DNA of 64,000 bases from Cryptomeria japonica (taxonomy: Eukaryota > Streptophyta > Pinopsida > Cupressales > Cupressaceae), in assembly GCF_030272615.1 (NCBI RefSeq), contig NC_081408.1:61932614-61996613 (forward strand). The letters run 5' to 3'. Positions 59,110 through 64,000 of this stretch are shown here, piece after piece. The notes below the pieces were generated by a model, which made no database searches, had not been told where the DNA came from, and saw only the letters and a program-made list of their open reading frames with translations. A program made the translations under genes and the position numbers. Each line of letters opens with the position of its first letter. Position 1 is the stretch's first letter.

Positions 59110-59645
59110 TTCAAATTATCGATGAAACCCTTGCCTTCGGCCGAGTGTTCGAATCTTCCATCGAAAGCTCACTTTCTTCGATAATACTGTTTCGGTGAAA
59201 AACTTACGTCGAGAAGCCGCTTTTAAGACTCATCGAAATTACTTTTTCATCGATAGTCTCCCTTTTCGACAAATTACTCGCGAGTTTCATCGATGCCATA
59301 CTTTCGATGAGTTTCTTTCTTCGATGAAGGCTTATGAGTGTTCATCGATACCCCCTTTTTCATCGATATCCTTTTTATCGATGAAACAGCCTTTCTTTTG
59401 TTCGACACCACGTTCATCGATGAAACTTGCATTTCGATGAATGTCTCTTGAGTTTCCTCGGTAACGATATTTCTTCGAAATCACCTTTTGTCTTTTCGCC
59501 TTTTGCTTTTATCCTTTTCGATGAAACATGGGGTATCGATGAGTGGTTTCTTGCGTTCATCGAAGGTAACTTCTTACCGAAACACCTTTGCTTAGCGCTT
59601 TATATGTCCTGTGTCGATGAAAATGCTCTTTCGATGAAACTTCTC
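59110..59645 (-). promoter_or_regulatory. TCATCGATGA motif array in the 5' LTR
   Basis: Same array as at 47510-48040, upstream of the ORF and of any transcript start of the element, so this copy is positioned to drive transcription. Confidence 0.65.
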
Positions 59646-59786
59646 CTGCAGTGCTCGACACAGCTTACTGGCCGAAATATCCATTAGTCTTCATGCTTAT
59701 GGAAACATATATTATTATTTTTTTATTTTTATTATATTTTTCTTTTTTCTCTTTTTTTTTAAAAAAAAAAAAAATAGTGCTCAACA

Positions 59787-59791
59787 GTAGG
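59787..59791. repeat. Target-site duplication GTAGG (right)
   Basis: Identical to 43158-43162. Confidence 0.95.
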
Positions 59792-61280
59792 ATCCCCAAG
59801 GCGTTATACATGACAATAGCCTTCACCAATGCATAACAATCAAAGAGCCAATAAAGAACATAACTCAAAGGTGAATATAAATTATTTACAAATCCTCAAT
59901 AGTGAGGCATAACACATCACACTAGATTCATAAGATCATCCCTTAGCAACAAGGAATTCTCCCTCTTGCTAGAGCAACACAATGCACAAGAAACACCTCA
60001 ATGGTGTGGCTCAAATCCTCTCACTAGAGCACAAAGGACCTCATGAAAGATAAAAATACATTAAATAAAACTCAAAGAAGCCAAAAAAAATTCACCCATG
60101 CCTCTAGAGAATGCACAAACCCTGACAAGACTCTCACATGGCCAAAAACTAATATTTTAGGACCGTCAGAGCAGTCTGGAGCTCCCGAAATGTAGTTCAC
60201 TACCATTGGTATGTAGAGTGGCATTTTTGGTAGGTTTCATGGCATTTTTGGTTCATACCATAAAGTTTCCAGATCATTGTATAGTGTTTATGATCTCCCA
60301 GATAGCATTTTTGGGAAAAAGAGTTGCAAATGCAGTTTTAGGGCTTTTGCACCCTTGGCATGACTCTCAGTACCTTGGGTACATACCATGGTACCGCTAG
60401 GGTGGAAAATAGTGCCGCTGGTATGTACCTCAGTGTCCATGGTTGGTCTTGTAGCATTTTTGGAGAAAAAGCATAAAACCACTCCAAACAAGGATGCAAG
60501 GATTAGTAACTAGCATAGGTAGACTAAGGGGTCAAAAATGGATCACATACTGCAAGCAAAGAGAATGAAAGATCCAATTTCCATCAAGGACAACCAAAAT
60601 CATCACCAAAATACTCACTGTTGAAATTTGCATAAGAAAATTCATCTCCCACAGTGCTAAATCTGAGACAAGGAAGGCTAAAACAATAAGGAATGGAGAG
60701 AACAAGACTGCAATCAACATTAGGAGACCGATGCAAGGATTACAAGTTTCATTGCAACCTATTCATATGCTTGAAAGTGTATGTACATCCAAATGTGCAT
60801 TCTCAGAGACTCATAGAGAACTCTCGACAATCACATAAATGCTGAAACATTAAAACAAGCTCAGAATGAAGGGAGATTCAAGTACAAGAGATAAAAATTA
60901 AATCATACATAGAGAAGACAATAGTACACTTCTGATAATTCAATCTTCCAAAAAAATTAAAACCTTCAGAATGCAATTTTTCCCCAATCAATCCCTTTTG
61001 AAGAACACTAAATTTGTACAAATCACAAATCTAATTTCCCCAAGCAATATTTTCAAAACACAACAAACAATCTTTTCCAAATCAAAATGTTGAGTATAGG
61101 AAATGAAGCCAACCTGGAAAATGAAGAAATACGATGTAATTTGAGAAGGTGCAATCCAAAATCTAGTAAAAATCCTCAATCAAAAGAATCCAAAACCAAT
61201 GCAAAACTCTCCAAAAAAAAATCTTCAAAAGATTCTAAAATTTTCCCAACACCCGTGAATGCACAGAAAGCCAAGCTAAA
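59792..61280. other. Non-coding flank, right of the gypsy element
   Basis: No gene recognised. The word GCATTTTTGG recurs at about 60222, 60243, 60304 and 60453, suggesting a diverged short repeat. Confidence 0.45.
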
Positions 61281-62080
61281 AAAAAAAAATTAAACTCAAA
61301 ACTTTAATCCCAGTCGACCAATCAAAATATTTCATAAATCATATACTATACCTAACTTGTATAGTTTCAAAAAAATATATTATTTACCCAATATAATTTA
61401 CGTACCAAATAAAAATCACCCAATCACACACAAGGGTAGGTAAATATATTACAAATGCAATTACCAATAATATAAAATTTATATAAACATACTAATAAAT
61501 AATTCTTTACCCAATAAAATCAATTAAAGAAATTAAATGAATAAGGCCTTAATAATAAGATCCTTAATTAAAAATATAGAATCAAATCATAAATAACAAT
61601 AACTAATTTAATAAAGCCAATAAGTCAAAAACCATAAATAATCATCAATTACATAAAGCTACACAACAATAAACAAAATAAATAAATAAATAACACATTC
61701 ATCAATAAAACATCATAAATAAATAATAAATCAAATGCCAATAATAACTATCAATTTCATAAAGCTCAACAACAATAAATAAATAGATAGAATGTTCATC
61801 AATAAATCAACATAAATAAATAATATCAAATAATTGATAATTCATCAAATAAATAAATAAACCATTAAACATTATATCAACATAATTCAATCTCAACGTT
61901 AATTAGTTAAATAAATAAATCATCAATAAATAAACAAATAAATAATCAATAATTTGCCAATGCTTGATGATTAAATCGATAAATAATCAATAACCGATTA
62001 AATTAATCTCAATTGGCAAAAATAATTAGATAAATATTCTATAATCTAATAAATAAACAATAACCACACTATACCCAAAT
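61281..62080. repeat. AT-rich low-complexity tract with ATAAATAA words
   Basis: Dense AATAAATA/ATCAATAA words. A segment containing CATAAAGCT..CAACAATAAA (about 61652 and 61758) occurs twice about 106 bp apart, imperfectly. Confidence 0.6.
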
Positions 62081-62604
62081 GAATAATCATCTTATGCCAA
62101 GGGAACGAACTCAACACAAGACCCTAAACTCAAATTGTGTCATGGAGCAATCGACAAGGTACACAACTTAGACCTAGAGTGTGTGAGGGAAACTATGTCA
62201 TCTCCGACAAATTGCCATTGGGATAAAGACACGCTCAGACCTATGAAGCCAAGTGGAGTTGATGTTTGGTACCTACAAACCTGCATCAAATACTAAACAC
62301 AACATACACAATACATATACATCATGATAAATAGACAAGTGATAGAGAATCACGACGACATATCATGCTTGCAATGAGTGATATGACATCATCTCTACTC
62401 ATAAAGAGAGTCACACACAATAACATCAAACATTGCATATAATCATAATTACCAAATAGGGTTAGTATCCTCATAGCATCACAACTCATATAATTCATAT
62501 ATGAATGTCAATGCATACAATCCATCCAATAGAGTAACTAACAAAGTATCATCACCCAAATAAAATCCTAATGACAAGCACACATAATATGTCTAGCATC
62601 CATA
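62081..62604. other. Non-coding DNA before Copia-3
   Basis: No frame or motif recognised. Confidence 0.4.
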
Positions 62605-63787
62605 ATGAAGCATCTGAATCATGATGAATACTAAGAGGGGGGGGTGAATTAGTATACCAAAAAATACTAAACTTAAACTCTTAAACAGTTTAGCAGTTAA
62701 CCGGTATAACATATTTACTAACAAATCGGTTATGACAAATGCAAACCAAATAGCAAATAAAGCATTCACCCACAAGAGCACAATCACCATAACACAAGAG
62801 ATTTTGACGTGGAAACCCAAATGGGAAAAACCACAGTGAGCTGAAACTCACAAGTAACTATTTGCAGAATAGAAACCAAACCGATTAAGGTCATACAATG
62901 TTCTTCACCAGAACAAATCCTGTTAGGAATCTAGATCTCTATTAGGAGATAAGTCCTGTTAAAGACTACCTTGTGAGAGGATTTCAGATTCATAGATGTG
63001 AACCACCTTGTTAGAGGATTTACAAAGGCTTTGCCAGGCCTACCCGGTTAAGGGTTTTAGACTTGTCGAAGATATGAGTAATCAACAAGTAGATGATCTA
63101 GATACTAGCACAATATGCTTGGTTAGATCCTTGATAGCTCATTGTTAATGCACATTTAGCATTACTTCAGTCTTCAATATCTTCACACTCTATTTCTTCA
63201 CACAGGCCTATTCTTCTCTTTTATGATCGTACATGCATAAACCCTCATGCACTGCTAAAAACCCCTATCAACAACTAAAACCTTAGACATGATGTCCTTA
63301 TAAAGGAATCTAATTTCATGTTGGTCCAATAGGATTACATTACAAGTTCCTAGGTTCAGTGCATGTAGACACATTTGGTAACATGACACAATATCATCGC
63401 CAAAGTGTCAGTGGATGATAACTCATTACAGAAATACCGGTTGGTAGCTCATCATAGAGTAATACCGGTTCATTACCGATTACCGGTTCATATAGTTTAC
63501 CAATTATTGGTTTGTCATAATGAAGATTGGAAAAATGTTAAGTACCGCTTTGTTCCTTCATACCACTTTGGGATCCTTGAACCGCTTGAGGTCTTTGTAC
63601 CGCTTTGGGTCTTCAGTCAGTTTGTGACCGGTAAACACTTTCTGCAAAACACTTATAGTGTAAAGACTATAATACATAATACCAGTTGGAACAATTGCCG
63701 ATTGAGCATAACTCATACATAGGATAGTGATCATAAAAAAAGTGTGTGTCCATCAATGACAATCACAAGATCATCAAAATGCCAACA
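62605..63787 (-). repeat. 3' LTR of a third copia element (Copia-3)
   Basis: Starts TGTTGGCATTTTGATG at 63787 (element sense), next to a polypurine tract, and ends near 62605-62625 beside the shared AAGAGGGGGGGGTGAATTAG block. The exact left edge is uncertain because several TG positions fit and the other flank is outside the window. Confidence 0.75.
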
Positions 63788-64000
63788 ATCTCCCCCTTTG
63801 GCATTGATGGCAACACTTAGGAAAATTTTGACATCTAAGTGCTTTACAAAAAAATATGCCATAATCAAAATTACTCCCCCTAAGCATATACACTATCCCT
63901 TTTTGTAGAAAATACAATGTATACTACTCCCTTAAAGAAATAACATGAAAGTATACATAACATTAACCAAAATTTTGATACTACTCCCCCTTTGCCAACA
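63788..64000 (-). mobile_element. Copia-3 internal 3' end (truncated by window)
   Basis: Three C5 tracts (63789-63800, 63873-63881, 63983-63993; AGGGGGAG in element sense) form the same PPT array as in Copia-1 and Copia-2. No coding sequence is reached. Confidence 0.7.

Larger units (their letters stand above)
43163..59786 (-). mobile_element. Young Ty3/gypsy element with 5-kb LTRs and an LTR-encoded ORF
   Basis: The element is 16.6 kb. LTRs 43163-48183 and 54766-59786 are each 5021 bp and differ only by scattered substitutions. Ends are TGTTGAGCAC...GACCCAACA, flanked by perfect GTAGG. A TGGCGACTCTGCTGGGGA primer-binding site follows the 5' LTR. gag-pol (54564-48309) has one frame break near its 5' end and is otherwise open. 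The RNase H placed before reverse transcriptase and the primer-binding site suggest the Tat-like side of gypsy, which is inference. Each LTR carries a sense ORF of 1049 codons. Confidence 0.95.
54766..59786 (-). repeat. 5' LTR (5021 bp)
   Basis: Same length and order of parts as 43163-48183. Visible differences are single-base (for example 43317 G versus A; 43597 A versus C) plus a compensating change in the T/A homopolymer block near 59750-59775. Confidence 0.95.

Noticed and set aside
61281-62080. CRISPR-like or satellite array
   Set aside because: The ATAAATAA-rich DNA has no constant repeat-spacer structure; only one imperfect 106-bp pair was found.

Overview
The window is repeat-derived plant DNA with no host gene that I can recognise. 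It contains Ty1/copia and Ty3/gypsy LTR retrotransposons, a CACTA transposon with a spliced tnp2 gene, non-autonomous LTR elements and AT-rich filler, mostly decayed and nested in one another. This density, the kilobase-scale LTRs and the rarity of short genes suggest a seed plant with a very large genome. A gymnosperm is my inference and is not proven by the sequence.

Layout. Positions 1-1189 and 14536-15247 (minus) are two halves of one CACTA tnp2 pseudogene. They are separated by a copia-type element (Copia-1, 1275-14486, plus) that inserted in a tnp2 intron with target-site duplication ATGAA. Copia-1 has no reverse transcriptase or integrase. It carries a coiled-coil/zinc-knuckle Gag-like ORF and a second long ORF of unknown function. 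A true but dead copia element (Copia-2, 5556-12076, minus) sits inside that second ORF. Positions 15582-17593 hold a 2-kb LTR element with only 0.6 kb of internal DNA. Positions 17594-20827 are AT-rich and contain a foldback element. Positions 20828-23301 are a solo copia LTR.

Positions 23306-41160 hold a gypsy-derived non-autonomous family encoding a retropepsin and a G-patch-like motif but no polymerase. One plus-strand copy (23306-40267) is split by a minus-strand sister copy (25505-34245, target duplication ACTTC). The right LTR of the plus copy runs on into a second, truncated internal region (40268-41160).

Positions 43163-59786 (minus, target duplication GTAGG) are a young gypsy element with 5021-bp LTRs and an uninterrupted 1845-codon gag-pol frame. 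Its domain order is Gag, protease, RNase H, reverse transcriptase, vestigial RNase H, integrase. Each LTR also contains a sense-strand ORF of 1049 codons whose N-terminal part resembles a plant mobile domain, preceded by a dense array of TCATCGATGA-type motifs. This LTR-encoded protein is the most unusual thing in the window. Positions 59792-62604 are AT-rich flank, and from about 62605 a further copia element enters and runs off the window end.

The insertion order is readable from the nesting: Copia-2 is younger than Copia-1, which is younger than the CACTA gene; the minus sister copy is younger than its plus host; and the 43-60 kb element is recent because its two LTRs have equal length and differ only by scattered substitutions.
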